A DNA stretch of 18,363 nt, taken from the NCBI GenBank assembly GCA_040381555.1, contig JBEIHC010000055.1, forward strand, positions 1 to 18,363, written 5' to 3'. Of the stretch, positions 1 through 10,000 are shown one piece after another. The DNA is from CANHCC01 sp040381555 (GTDB lineage: Bacteria > Bacteroidota > Bacteroidia > J057 > RFSG01). Each line of letters opens with the position of its first letter. Within the stretch, counting starts at the first letter, position 1. The notes under the pieces are model-generated. The model searched no databases. It was not told the DNA's origin and saw nothing but the letters and a program-made list of their open reading frames with translations. The position numbers were made by a program, and so were the translations under genes.

Positions 1-356
1 CCCTGTAATTCGATTTTTTTTAGGTCATTGACATACACATCCAATCGGGTGCGGGTACTTAAATCCCGAACCCATTGGCAGGTATTCACATCTTCAATGC
101 AGAGAATGCCATTTCTAACTTCCGTCTGTATTTTAGGTAGAATATTTTTTCCCCCAGTGAGCATGACTCGGAAATTTTTGCTGCTATCCTGATGCAGATA
201 CACATCGACTTTATCCGAAATACTCAAGGATTCAAAGGGCTCCACATTCCGGGTAATGGTTTTTTCTGCTCCCACACTTTTGAAACAATCGGGAGGGGTT
301 TCCTGCTTACAGGCAATTAGAATACTTAGGGCAAAAAGGAGTAGAATCCCGCGCAT
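1..356 (-). CDS. Lipoprotein with GIN/DUF2807-like head domain (partial)
   Basis: This is the N-terminal 118 codons of a protein that runs off the left edge. The start is ATG (plus-strand cat at 354-356), 1 nt after the stop of the upstream methyltransferase gene, so the two are probably co-transcribed. The first residues are a short hydrophobic signal ending in a lipobox (LIAC, Cys16), so it should be exported and lipidated. The visible part reads like the start of the 'head GIN' putative adhesin domain (DUF2807) common in Bacteroidota: an opening strand with FESLSISDKVDVYLHQD (about 43-59), then a GGKNILPKIQTEV segment and NGILCIEDVN. Proteins of this family fold as beta-solenoids facing outward or into the periplasm. 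Substrate and role are not known. The family call rests on pattern resemblance, and the C-terminal half is not visible. Confidence 0.75.
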   Translation of the reverse strand, partial: MRGILLLFALSILIACKQETPPDCFKSVGAEKTITRNVEPFESLSISDKVDVYLHQDSSKNFRVMLTGGKNILPKIQTEVRNGILCIEDVNTCQWVRDLSTRTRLDVYVNDLKKIELQ

Positions 357-357
357 G

Positions 358-1095
358 TCAGGATTCAGTCTTGGGCGTATTTTCAAAACTCCAGGCTAAA
401 ATTCCTGCAGCTACCCCCACATTTAATGATTCGGCTTCTCCTTTTCCAGGAATAAATACTTTTTGAACTGCTGGCAACTGTAGAAGGGCTTCAGATACCC
501 CCCCTCCTTCATTTCCCAAAACAAAAATAGTATCAGGAGCAAAACGGGCCTCGTGGAGGGAGGTTCCTTCCATATGGGCAATTTGAAGTTTGGAGGCATG
601 CTCCGATAATTGCTGGGAGAAGTTTTCCAGTACCCTGACCTTTACGCGAAATTGAGAACCCATGGAGCTGCGTACGACTTTAGGTTGCCAGGGGTCTGCT
701 GTGTCGAGGGAACACCATACTTCGGGAATGCCAAACCAATCTGCAATGCGAATGATGGTACCGACATTGCCGGGGTCTTGGATGTTTTCCAGGGCAAATG
801 CGGGAAAGGAGAGTTCTTCGGGGTAAAGGGGAATCTTGAATATTCCCAATATTCCTTCCGGAGATTTCAAGCTGCTGATTCTCTTAAAATCGGAATCGGA
901 GATAATTTCTGCCTCTTCAAACAGGGGAGAAGTGGTTTTGAAACTCGAAGATTGAATTAAATATTCAGGGGTTTGTTGCTCCCGAACGGCTTCTGTCAGG
1001 GCTTTGAGGCCTTCCACGACGAATAATCCGCTCTCTTGTCGGGACCATCGCTCCTGAAGCGAAGTGAAAAATCTTAAATTTGCTTTTGAAATCAC
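358..1095 (-). CDS. TrmH/SpoU-family RNA 2'-O-methyltransferase
   Basis: A SPOUT-class methyltransferase that would transfer a methyl group from S-adenosylmethionine to a ribose 2'-OH in rRNA or tRNA. All three SpoU motifs are present, counted from a GTG start at 1095: motif 1 ALENIQDPGNVGTIIR (101-116), motif 2 FVLGNEGGG (191-199), and motif 3 IPGKGEAESLNVGVAAGI (215-232), which forms the trefoil-knot cofactor site. The N-terminal part (LFVVEGLKALTEA, 24-36) matches the substrate-binding domain of rRNA methyltransferases of this family. An ATG at 1131 would add 12 residues that do not look like the family. GTG at 1095 gives the usual opening MISKANLRFF and a 245-aa length, and leaves the divergent tamL start free. 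The exact RNA target cannot be read from the sequence. Confidence 0.92.
   Translation of the reverse strand: MISKANLRFFTSLQERWSRQESGLFVVEGLKALTEAVREQQTPEYLIQSSSFKTTSPLFEEAEIISDSDFKRISSLKSPEGILGIFKIPLYPEELSFPAFALENIQDPGNVGTIIRIADWFGIPEVWCSLDTADPWQPKVVRSSMGSQFRVKVRVLENFSQQLSEHASKLQIAHMEGTSLHEARFAPDTIFVLGNEGGGVSEALLQLPAVQKVFIPGKGEAESLNVGVAAGILAWSFENTPKTES
1075..1082 (+). promoter_or_regulatory. Candidate -7 box (TAAATTTG) for the tamL operon
   Basis: The octamer matches the Bacteroidota sigma-A -7 consensus TAnnTTTG. It would place the transcript start near 1087-1090, just before the TTG codon at 1101, which supports that start over the TTG at 1080. No good -33 TTG is seen at the usual distance and the region is AT-rich, so this is a weak call. 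Confidence 0.35.
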
Positions 1096-1100
1096 GGGAG

Positions 1101-3605
1101 TTGAAGCTGCAAAAATATATAATTTATGCACTGTTGGCAGTTTTTTCCTTCTTAGGATCAGGTTGCGTCAATACTTTGTTCCTTCCAGAGAACAAAGCCC
1201 TCATTCGTAAAGAGCCTATATTCTCCGGAAATAAGCACTTAGACGATGAGGCATTGCTGAATACCCTCAAGACTCGTCCCAATAGAACTTTTGTCATTTT
1301 CCCGAAAGCCTACCTAAAAGTGCATAATGTGGGCCTGCTCATTCAGAAGGATTCTTCTTGGCTAAAAGAATTATTGCTCTCTCGGGAAAATATTCGCCTC
1401 GTTTACGAGAAAGGCCTGGATCTGATGGTCAATAAAATTGGGGAAAAACCTAAATTATTGGATTCTGCTCAGATTCGTGCTGATTTGGAAAATATGAAGC
1501 GCATTTATTTTTCGAAGGGATATTTCAATGCACAGGCGGATTATCAAATTAAATTTATTCGCCCGAAGTATCGCCCTGGAATGCAGGCGAAGATTACCTT
1601 TAAAATAACGGAAGGGGAGGTGTATAAAGTGGATTCGGTAAAATATCGGGTGCAGCAGCCGGAAATATTTGCTCCGCTTTTGCGAAAGGCTGTCGAAACT
1701 CAACTCAGACCAGGAAATCCGTATAATGAAGAAGCTTTTTCGGGGGAAAGACAAAGAATCACCGAGCTGGTTCGAAATGCAGGTTTTTATCGGTTTAATT
1801 TATCGGCCATTAGTTTTACTGTCGATACAATTGCGGTTAAAAACCGCCCCCCCAGTGCTTTGCAGAAAAAATCCGGAGGGCCTAATGTGCGCTTTCTGGA
1901 CATTTGGGTGAATATTCCGGGAGAGTTTTTTATCTACAAGATTTCTGAGGTAGAGTTGAATCTTACTCGGGCCGATTATTTGGGAACCCAAAAAGAACAA
2001 CTGAATAATCCGGTGATTTCATTTCGGACGGATACCCTTTCAAAGGATTTTCGGAAAAGATATGACTTACTTAAACGGCACACCGATGGACAGTATCGGA
2101 TGTTATTTAATATTCAGGAAAGTGAAATGCATAAATTAAGTTATAATTTCTTGGGTCAGAGAATTTTACTTCGAAGTGGAGAGAAATATTCCCAAAAGAA
2201 TTATCAGCGCTCTTTGCTTCGTTTACAGGGCATGAATATTTTGCGTACCAGTGTGATTCGTTTTGTTCCGGATGATGAAGCGCATACCCTAAAAGTGTTT
2301 ACAGACCTTACTCTTCAGCGGAAAAATTCTTTACGATTAGGGGTGGAAGCATTCTGGTCGGAATTCAGAACATTAGGGGCAAACTATTTGCCTGGGGTAG
2401 GGGGTAATGTAACTTATCGGAATAATAATGTTTTTCGACATGCAGAGAAATTGGAGATTAGTACCAAAGGAAATATCAGCTGGTATAAGGCATCCACCGA
2501 TCAATCCAATTTGCAGATATACTATGCTGTTGGGGCAAGGGCAAATCTATCATTCCCGCATTTTGTTTTTCCTTGGAGAACGAGAGGGGATGTGAGTTTT
2601 TTCAATCCTTCCACCAATTTTATTTTGTCATATGACAACGAAAATAGGATAGAGTTTCAGCGTCAAATTACGGATGTGTCCTTTTCCTATCAATGGTATC
2701 ATATTCCTTTTTCTCTGCAGCAGTCCAGCCAGTTTACTCCATTGGCGCTCTCTTATATTCGAAGTGATTTATCTCCGGCCTTTGAGGCGAGTATCAATCA
2801 GCTGAGTCCTTTTTTGAGAGAATTGGTTCGTCGAGATTTTAATTCTCGTTATACAGCCAGCCATATTTACAGTTTTATTTACAGTGATTACGCGACCACC
2901 CGATCTCGTTCTACCCATTATTTTAAAGGTACAGCTGAGGTAGGGGGGCTCATTCCCTTTATGTTAGATCGGTATCTGAATGGGGATGGGAATTATAAAG
3001 ATGGGATTCTCAATGGAGTTTCTTATGGGCAGTTTTATAAGATTAGCTTAGAGGGTAAAAGGTACACTCCCCTAGGTCGTACGGGCGAATTGGTGTATCG
3101 AGCGAAAGCTGGTTTTGCAGACCCCATTAATTATGTAGGTCAGGTACCTTTTGAAAGTCGATTTTATATGGGAGGGACCAATTCTTTGCGGGGATGGATT
3201 TCCAACACAGTGGGTCCAGGAACATTCAATCAGCTGAGTACTTTGGAAACCAATAATAATTTGATTACTCCTGGAGGGGAAATTGCTTTTGAGGTAAATG
3301 CCGAATTGCGTCGGGATATTTATCAGTTTCTGGAAGGGGCATTGTTTGTGGATGCCGGGAATGTTTGGTTCGCTTCGGGCGGATCCTTCCAAGATAGCCG
3401 CGGAAAGTTATCCACAGAAACATTAAAGCTTGCAGTAGATGCCGGTATCGGTCTTCGTTTTGATTTCTCTTTCCTTATACTTCGTCTGGATATAGCCCAA
3501 CAACTTTATGCACCAGATTTAGAAGACTGGGTGGTCAAGCGTTTTCCTTCAGATTTGGGCGGACGGAGAATTCAGTATAATTTGGGCATAGGTTATCCTT
3601 TCTGA
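1101..3605 (+). CDS. TamL: lipidated TamA-like Omp85 outer-membrane assembly protein
   Basis: An Omp85-superfamily protein expected to insert or assemble other proteins in the outer membrane. It opens with a signal sequence (MKLQKYIIYALLAVF) and Cys22 after LGSG. The lipobox is not ideal, but Cys-x-x-x-FLPE is the typical start of lipidated TamA homologues (TamL) of Bacteroidota. The middle holds POTRA-like units, for example YFSKGYFNAQADYQIKF and FKITEGEVYKVDSVKYRV, each strand-helix-strand. The C-terminal half is a 16-strand-type barrel with the loop-6 signature RFYMGGTNSLRGW (687-699) and the terminal strand YNLGIGYPF ending in the C-terminal Phe required by barrel substrates. I chose the TTG at 1101 because it gives a normal signal peptide; TTG at 1080 or 1086 would also be in frame. 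It is the first gene of the six-gene run. No tamB is next to it, although the two are commonly neighbours in this phylum. Confidence 0.86.
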   Translation: MKLQKYIIYALLAVFSFLGSGCVNTLFLPENKALIRKEPIFSGNKHLDDEALLNTLKTRPNRTFVIFPKAYLKVHNVGLLIQKDSSWLKELLLSRENIRLVYEKGLDLMVNKIGEKPKLLDSAQIRADLENMKRIYFSKGYFNAQADYQIKFIRPKYRPGMQAKITFKITEGEVYKVDSVKYRVQQPEIFAPLLRKAVETQLRPGNPYNEEAFSGERQRITELVRNAGFYRFNLSAISFTVDTIAVKNRPPSALQKKSGGPNVRFLDIWVNIPGEFFIYKISEVELNLTRADYLGTQKEQLNNPVISFRTDTLSKDFRKRYDLLKRHTDGQYRMLFNIQESEMHKLSYNFLGQRILLRSGEKYSQKNYQRSLLRLQGMNILRTSVIRFVPDDEAHTLKVFTDLTLQRKNSLRLGVEAFWSEFRTLGANYLPGVGGNVTYRNNNVFRHAEKLEISTKGNISWYKASTDQSNLQIYYAVGARANLSFPHFVFPWRTRGDVSFFNPSTNFILSYDNENRIEFQRQITDVSFSYQWYHIPFSLQQSSQFTPLALSYIRSDLSPAFEASINQLSPFLRELVRRDFNSRYTASHIYSFIYSDYATTRSRSTHYFKGTAEVGGLIPFMLDRYLNGDGNYKDGILNGVSYGQFYKISLEGKRYTPLGRTGELVYRAKAGFADPINYVGQVPFESRFYMGGTNSLRGWISNTVGPGTFNQLSTLETNNNLITPGGEIAFEVNAELRRDIYQFLEGALFVDAGNVWFASGGSFQDSRGKLSTETLKLAVDAGIGLRFDFSFLILRLDIAQQLYAPDLEDWVVKRFPSDLGGRRIQYNLGIGYPF
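1110..1117 (-). promoter_or_regulatory. Candidate -7 box (TATTTTTG) for the methyltransferase gene
   Basis: On the minus strand this octamer fits TAnnTTTG and lies 15 nt before the proposed GTG start at 1095. If real, it lies inside the signal-peptide codons of tamL, and the two divergent promoters interlock. No convincing -33 element is present. Confidence 0.3.
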
Positions 3606-3619
3606 TTCTCGGATTCCGC

Positions 3620-4636
3620 ATGGACTATCAAAAAATTAAAGCATCAATTGAGGCAGGGAAATTTGTTCCGGTTTATTATCTCTTCGGAGAAGAACCCTAC
3701 TTTATAGATAAAATTACCGATTTGCTCGAAGAAAAAGTACTGGATGAAGGCCTGAAAAGCTTCAACCAAGAAATCGTTTATGGTTCCGATATGAGCGGGG
3801 GCAAACTCAATGGACTCTTGCGCTCCTTTCCGGTCATGAGCAACTATCGTTTGGTTATCATGAAAGAAGCTCAGAAAATGAAAAAGACGGAGTGGGATCA
3901 GCTGATTACCTACATGGAGAAGCCATTAAACTCAACCATCTTTGCCATTGCTTTCAAGGATAAAAAAATGGATGGTCGTTCCAAATTGGGCAAGTTGCTC
4001 AAAGATGGGAAGGACATTATAACGCTTGAATCCAAAAAACTCTATGAAAATCAGATTCCGGCATTTTTAAATCAGGTTTTGAATCAGTATGAGTTAAGTG
4101 CCGATGAACAGGCTATTTCTCTTTTGGTAGAAAGCTATGGCAATAATCTCAGCTTAATCGAAAAGGAAATTGAAAAGCTCTCCATCCAGCTGAGATTTCT
4201 CAAGAAGAAAAAAATTACGACAGACTTTATCTATGAGTATGTCAATATTGATCGGGATTTTAATGTATTTGAACTTCAAGATTCCATTGGCCAAAAGAAC
4301 CTATATAAGTCTTGGCAAATAATGGATTATTTAACGCGGAATTCTAAAGACAATCCGGCAGTATTAATTATGCATAATTTGTTTTCGTATTTCAATCGTC
4401 TGGCAATGTGTAAATTTCGCCGAGCCGACGACGAAAAGGAGATTGCTGCATTGCTGGGTATTCATCCATTTATTGCCCGGAATTATCGCCCAGGTTTGCG
4501 TAATTACAGTATGTTGCGCATCAAAGAAAACTTAATCTATATTGCAGAGGCAGATCTTCGCCTGAAAGGAATGCGTTCTACCCATATGGCAGAAGAGCAC
4601 ACCCTGAAAACCCTGCTTCACCAACTCGTACGCTAA
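3620..4636 (+). CDS. holA: DNA polymerase III subunit delta
   Basis: Delta is the clamp-opening subunit of the replication clamp loader in the cytoplasm. It binds the beta sliding clamp and works with tau/gamma and delta-prime. The opening KFVPVYYLFGEEPYFIDKI (14-32) is the family's N-terminal signature, with the degenerate Walker-like GEE replacing a true P-loop. The helical middle (SLLVESYGNNLSLIEKEIEKL, about 165-185) and the C-terminal collar domain ending in EEHTLKTLLHQLVR follow in order. At 338 residues it has the normal length. ATG at 3620 is the natural start and lies 14 nt after tamL. It is the only replication gene in an otherwise envelope-related run, so co-transcription with these neighbours is notable but may be accidental. 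Confidence 0.94.
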   Translation: MDYQKIKASIEAGKFVPVYYLFGEEPYFIDKITDLLEEKVLDEGLKSFNQEIVYGSDMSGGKLNGLLRSFPVMSNYRLVIMKEAQKMKKTEWDQLITYMEKPLNSTIFAIAFKDKKMDGRSKLGKLLKDGKDIITLESKKLYENQIPAFLNQVLNQYELSADEQAISLLVESYGNNLSLIEKEIEKLSIQLRFLKKKKITTDFIYEYVNIDRDFNVFELQDSIGQKNLYKSWQIMDYLTRNSKDNPAVLIMHNLFSYFNRLAMCKFRRADDEKEIAALLGIHPFIARNYRPGLRNYSMLRIKENLIYIAEADLRLKGMRSTHMAEEHTLKTLLHQLVR

Positions 4637-4642
4637 TCTAAA

Positions 4643-7021
4643 ATGAAACAATTCCTCTGCGGTCTTGCCCTGCTATTCCTGTTATTTCCAACCATTACCC
4701 TGGCACAGGTAAATGAAGTAAAAGGTTCTGTAACCGATGAAAAAGGAGAGCCTGTCATTGGGGCAGTTGCTTTTATCGAAGAAGTTAAATCAGGGGCATT
4801 CACCAATGAGTTGGGCGTTTTCAGTATCAGTAAAGTGCCCCCCGGAAAATATTCTTTGCGCCTTACTTCCATTGGCTATGATACCATTCGGGAAAGTCTT
4901 GATCTCACAGGAATGAGTGGCAAAATTGTCAAACGCTCATTTGTGATGAAAGAAAGAGTAACTGAGCTCGAAGAAGTAGTCATCACAGATGATAAAGTCG
5001 GTAAAATCGATCCTGTAAAATTGAAGATTGGGGAATCCAGAATTTCTGCCCGTCAAATTAGACTCATGCCTTCTTTAGGCTCTCCCGATTTAGCTCAATA
5101 TCTTCAAGTACTGCCTGGTGTTATTACCTCTGGAGATCAAGGAGGGCAGCTCTTCGTGAGAGGAGGTACGCCTATCATGAATATGGTCCTGCTGGATGGA
5201 ATGATTGTTTATGCTCCCTTTCACAGTATCGGCGTATTCAGTGTGTTTGATCCGGAGTATATCCGAACTACAGATGTTTACTCAGCAGGATTTGGAGCCG
5301 AATACGGCGGCCGTGTTTCTTCTGTTATGGATATCCGTACCCGAAATGGAAACCTTACCAATTTTTCTGTTAAAGCACATACCAATCCTTTTACCTCTGG
5401 CGTATTAATGGAAGGTCCACTCTCCAAAAAGAATAAACCCGGAAGTGGTTCTTCTTACCTCCTTTCCTGGAGAGAATTGCGTTTAGATAAAACCAGTCCT
5501 GTGCTCTATAAAAATTTGACAGATACATTTGGTTTGCCCTATAAATTCCGAGATATATATGGGAAACTCACCTTTACAGGTCAAGGAAATCGCCTGAATC
5601 TATTTGGCTTTTCCCATGGGGATGATGTGAATCTGGCATTCCCCTCTGATGTAACTTGGAATGCCTTTGGGGGTGGAATGAATTTTCAGTATTTACCCTC
5701 TAATTCCAAGGTGATCATGTCCGGAAATATAGGGTATTCAGGATATAATACGGCCTTAAATTCCGTGAACGAGACTTTCCCTCGCTCCAGTGAAATTCAA
5801 GGCTTGAATTCTAACTTGAATTTTGCCTACATCATAAATAATGTGGATGAGTTGAGTTATGGGGTACAGATTCTAAGCTTCAGTACCAACTTTCGGTTCA
5901 CCAATGCTTTTGGCAATCAGGTAGCACAGGAAGAATCGAATACTGAATTGGCCATGTATCTGAAATACCGCAAAGTGTTTAAGCGGAAGGAACAAACAGA
6001 CGGAACGGCCAAAAAACCTCGAGCAGTGTTAGAACCCGGACTGCGCGGGCATTTCTTCAATGATAAAAATTATTTTTCTTTGGAGCCCCGCTTAAGAGGG
6101 AAGTTGAATTTTAACCGATTTAGTTTGCATGCTGCCACCGGTTTATATGCCCAGAACTTAGTAAGCTCCGGATCTGATTTGGATGTAGTGAATTTCTTTC
6201 AGGGCATTATGACTGCTCCAGACAATTTGGCTAATCCCACTCAGAGTCATAGTTTGCAAACGGCTGCCCATTTAGTGGGGGGTACGGAAATTGAGTTATT
6301 TGAAAATTTGGAAACGACTATCGAAGGTTGGTACAAGAATTTCTCTCAGATAACTACCATTAATCGATTTAAGATTTTCCCGGCAGACCCTGATTTTACG
6401 GTAGAAACGGGGGTGGCTTATGGAGGAGATGTTTCCTTAAAGTACGATCGTAAGGGTATGTTTTTATATGCCAATTATGGATTGGCTTTCATTACACGCA
6501 ACAATGGAGTGCAGGAATATCCAGCTAGTTTTGATCGTCGGCATACAGCCAATACGGTTGCTTCTTATTCCAAAGGGAATGTGTATGATAAGCAAATTAA
6601 CCGGGCGAAAGAAGACGGTCAAAATGGCCTGCCCTTCAAAGCTAAGTTTGAATCCTCCAAGTGGGAGTTTGGCGGTCGCTGGAGTTTAGGATCTGGATTC
6701 CCCTTTACCCAGACTCAGGGTTTCTTTGAAAAATTAAATTTTGATAACAATGGTTCACAAACCAATATTGGTCAGCAAAATGGGAATCTGGGTATTCTGT
6801 ATAGTGCCAATTTGAATCAAGGTCGCTTGCCCTATTTTCATCGATTGGATGTGAGCATCAAAAGAAGATGGCAATTGAAAAATCGCTTTCTTGTAGAAGG
6901 GAATATTTCCATTTACAATACCTATAATCGGGATAATATATTTTATATCGATCGGGTGCGTTATACTCGTGTGAATCAATTGCCCTTAATTCCTTCTGTC
7001 GGCATTCAAATAACTTATTGA
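4643..7021 (+). CDS. TonB-dependent receptor with CarboxypepD_reg-like N-terminal domain
   Basis: An outer-membrane gated channel energised by TonB-ExbBD. Order: signal peptide (1-21, cut near TLA-Q); a carboxypeptidase-regulatory-like beta-sandwich (about 25-105, VKGSVTDEKGEPVIGA); a TonB-box-like ELEEVVIT (108-115); a plug (about 130-235) with YLQVLPGVITSGDQGGQLFV, RGGTPIMNMVLLDG and AEYGGRVSSVMDIRTRNG; then the 22-strand-type barrel ending in VGIQITY. At 792 residues it is shorter than SusC-type receptors, and no SusD-like lipoprotein follows, so it is not a classic glycan-uptake pair. The start is ATG at 4643, 6 nt after holA. The substrate is unknown. Its neighbours (TamL, TPR protein, second barrel) suggest a fixed envelope role or an uncharacterised uptake complex. 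Confidence 0.9.
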   Translation: MKQFLCGLALLFLLFPTITLAQVNEVKGSVTDEKGEPVIGAVAFIEEVKSGAFTNELGVFSISKVPPGKYSLRLTSIGYDTIRESLDLTGMSGKIVKRSFVMKERVTELEEVVITDDKVGKIDPVKLKIGESRISARQIRLMPSLGSPDLAQYLQVLPGVITSGDQGGQLFVRGGTPIMNMVLLDGMIVYAPFHSIGVFSVFDPEYIRTTDVYSAGFGAEYGGRVSSVMDIRTRNGNLTNFSVKAHTNPFTSGVLMEGPLSKKNKPGSGSSYLLSWRELRLDKTSPVLYKNLTDTFGLPYKFRDIYGKLTFTGQGNRLNLFGFSHGDDVNLAFPSDVTWNAFGGGMNFQYLPSNSKVIMSGNIGYSGYNTALNSVNETFPRSSEIQGLNSNLNFAYIINNVDELSYGVQILSFSTNFRFTNAFGNQVAQEESNTELAMYLKYRKVFKRKEQTDGTAKKPRAVLEPGLRGHFFNDKNYFSLEPRLRGKLNFNRFSLHAATGLYAQNLVSSGSDLDVVNFFQGIMTAPDNLANPTQSHSLQTAAHLVGGTEIELFENLETTIEGWYKNFSQITTINRFKIFPADPDFTVETGVAYGGDVSLKYDRKGMFLYANYGLAFITRNNGVQEYPASFDRRHTANTVASYSKGNVYDKQINRAKEDGQNGLPFKAKFESSKWEFGGRWSLGSGFPFTQTQGFFEKLNFDNNGSQTNIGQQNGNLGILYSANLNQGRLPYFHRLDVSIKRRWQLKNRFLVEGNISIYNTYNRDNIFYIDRVRYTRVNQLPLIPSVGIQITY

Positions 7022-7022
7022 A

Positions 7023-10000
7023 ATGAGGCTACTGCTCTCTTGCTTATTCTTTCTGACAGTATTTTTCCTCAGGGCTCAGAATTCCCTGCCGGGTACTTAT
7101 GAGGCTTCTGCTCAATATCAGAGAGCAATGGATTTGTTTCGACTTGGGCAATATGAAGCTGCCTCCTCGGCATTTCAGTTATTTATCGCTTCTAAAACAA
7201 ATACAAGTCAGCAGAACTTCGTGGCAGATTATGAAGCAGAAGCTGTTTACCTCAAATCGCTTTGTGCTTGGCATTTAGATCGACCCGATGCGGAAGCTCA
7301 ATTACGCTCCTTTTTAAGTTCTTATCCTGCGCATGTTTCGGCCCCAATGGCTCGGGTTTGGCTGGCAAGAAATACTTTTCGAAATAAACAGTATCGCGAA
7401 ACTTTGCAAGAAATTGCGCCGCTATCTATACCGGACGCCTGGCTGCCCGATAGTGTAAATCAAGAATTGCGCTATATGGCCGGCATCTGCTGGTATCAAT
7501 ATCGAGATTATGCCAAATCCTTAAAGTATTTTTCCGACTTAATGCAGTATGAGGGTCAATGGAAATTAGAAGCCATCCGATATACAGGAGTCATTCAATA
7601 TGAAACAAGCGATTTCTCCGGTGCCATTCAAACGCTCAATGGTTTGGGAATTTCCAGTCATACGGCAGAAACCGTTCTGGCTTTGGCACGCAGTTATTAT
7701 GAATCAGGTCAGTTGGATGCTTTACTGAATTTGACTCAACAACTTCCAGATAATTTAAAAGATCCGGAAATTTATTTGATTTTAGCGGCAACATCCTTGC
7801 GTCAGGAAAAATATGCTGCTGCTTTAGAATGGTTTGATCGCTATCAGCTTCAGCGTAATTTGAATTATCCTACCTTGAAATATCAGTATGCTTATGCTGC
7901 TTTTCGTGAAAATCGGTATGCCCTCGCGAAGCCTATTTTTGAGCAGCTGATTACTCAAGCAGATAGTCTTTCTTCTTTATCCTCCTATTACTTAGCTTTT
8001 TGTTTTTTAAAAGAGGGTAAAACTGAATCTGCGCGTTTGGCCTTTATGCGAGCCGCCAGTGAAAGAGTCCCCTCTTCCATTTCGGAGGATGCAATGATGG
8101 AGTATGCCAAGATTTCCTATCAGGAGAAATACTTGCAGGATGCCGTTACCCAATTGAAATCCTATTTGAAAAAATATCCTTCCGGAAGATTTGTCTCTGA
8201 GGCGAAAGCTTTAATTGGGGAGGTCTTATTTTATTCCAATAATTATAAAGAATCGGTTGCATTTTTAGAATCTGCCAAAACCAATGATGACAGGAGTTTG
8301 TCTGCCTATCAGCAATCGTGCTATTATTATGGTTTGGAGTTATACCGTAAAAAAGCGTACAAAGAAGCTGATATCTATTTCCGTAAGGGATTTAACTTAA
8401 CTCAGGAGCCAGGCATCACTGCCGCTTGCCGGTATTGGTACGCAGAATCTCAATTTCGTCAGGGGAATTATTCTGAATCTTTGCGGCAATACACGGAATT
8501 AATTCAGCGACCTGCAGCAGCTGATGTTTTTCAAGCCGAAGCTTGGTATGGAAGAGCTTGGGCCAATTTGATGCAAGAAAATACGGTAGAGGCAGCAGAA
8601 GGATTCAATCGCTACCTCAGTATGGCAGATAAACGCAAATCGCCCGATTTATATCAGGATGCTTTGCTGCGTGCAGGAGATTGTGAGTTTTATCTAAAAA
8701 ATTATCGAGAAGCATTGAAGCATTTTCAGGAGGCGCAACAAACGGGTTTAGCCTATCCGGATTATGCTATTTTTCAAAGTGGTAGAATTCAGTATCGACT
8801 GGAAAAATATACCGAGGCAGCAGCTTTATTTAAAAAAGTAATTCAGAATCATCGGGAATCTGATTTTCGGGATGATGCCTTAGATCAGGTAGCTGAAACT
8901 TACCTTAAGTGGTTATTAGATTATAAATCTGCTAGTCAGTATAGCCGGCAACTCATACAGGAACATCCTTTAAGTGAGTTTGTACCTGCAGCTTGGAATC
9001 GAATGGGTATTGCTGCCTATAACTCAAATGATAAACCTGCGGCAGAGAAGTATTTCCGCAAGGTACTCACGGACTATTGTCAGGATACCTCCATGGCTGT
9101 TTCCGCTTTGAATAATATCAGTTTCATTGTTAGTTCAGATCAATTTGCGGATGTTATGTCTCAGTATCGCAAAGCCTGTCCGGAAATTAATCCTGCATTA
9201 GAGGGCGTAGCTTGGGAGGCCGCTTCCGATAAGTATGAAGCCTCTGCCTGGAAAGATGCTATCCCTTTGCTGAGTTTGTATTTAAGAGAGTACCCGGGTA
9301 CTCCGCGTAGAACGGATGCCTTGTATTTTCGGGCTGTTTGTTATGACAAAATAGGAGAAAAAGATAAGGCTTTGCCGGATTTAGAGGAATTGTCTTTAAG
9401 TAAAATCGTGCATGAGAAGATGGGCCCGGCGTGGAAGATGATGGGGGAAATTTATACCCGTCAGAAACAATGGTTAAAAGCAGGACCTGCCTTCCAAAAA
9501 GCGCGTGAGTTTGCGCTTTCCAGCTCAGAAAAATGGGAAGCCGGAATGCTAGAAGTGCAAGCCAGAATTGAACTCTCCGAGATGAAATCTGCTTTGGAAG
9601 TTATTGAAAGTATCAACCTATTACCCGGTTTGTCCTTAGATCAGCGTTTTACGCTACAACTGAAAAAAGCGGGAATTTATTTAGCACAAAATGATACTTC
9701 TTTGGCGAAAGGAGAATATTCAGCATTGGTACAAGAAGCTCGGGAGTCTGCTATTGGTGCAGAAGCAGGTTATCAGATAGTGCGAATGCAGGCAAACTCT
9801 GGTAATATTGAAGCGGCCGAAGAATCTGCTCTCCAATTGAAGGACGCCTATTCTGCTTATCCCGAATGGGTCGTCAAAGCTTATATGGTCATGATAGATG
9901 CCTATATAAAAGCAGGTGATGATTTTCAAGCAGGCTCTTTAATTGAATATATCTTATCTCAGCCCGAGGAGTATTTTCCCGGAATGAAAGAGGAGGCTCT

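Noticed and set aside
610..960. 116-codon plus-strand frame inside the methyltransferase gene
   Set aside because: It lies opposite a gene with all SpoU motifs and shows no domain of its own.
1096..1131. ATG at 1131 as the methyltransferase start
   Set aside because: The added 12 residues do not fit the family and would run deep into the divergent tamL gene. GTG at 1095 gives the usual opening.
4643..7021. SusC/SusD-type glycan uptake pair
   Set aside because: The receptor is shorter than SusC and the next gene is a TPR scaffold without the SusD lipoprotein start; no glycoside hydrolase is nearby.
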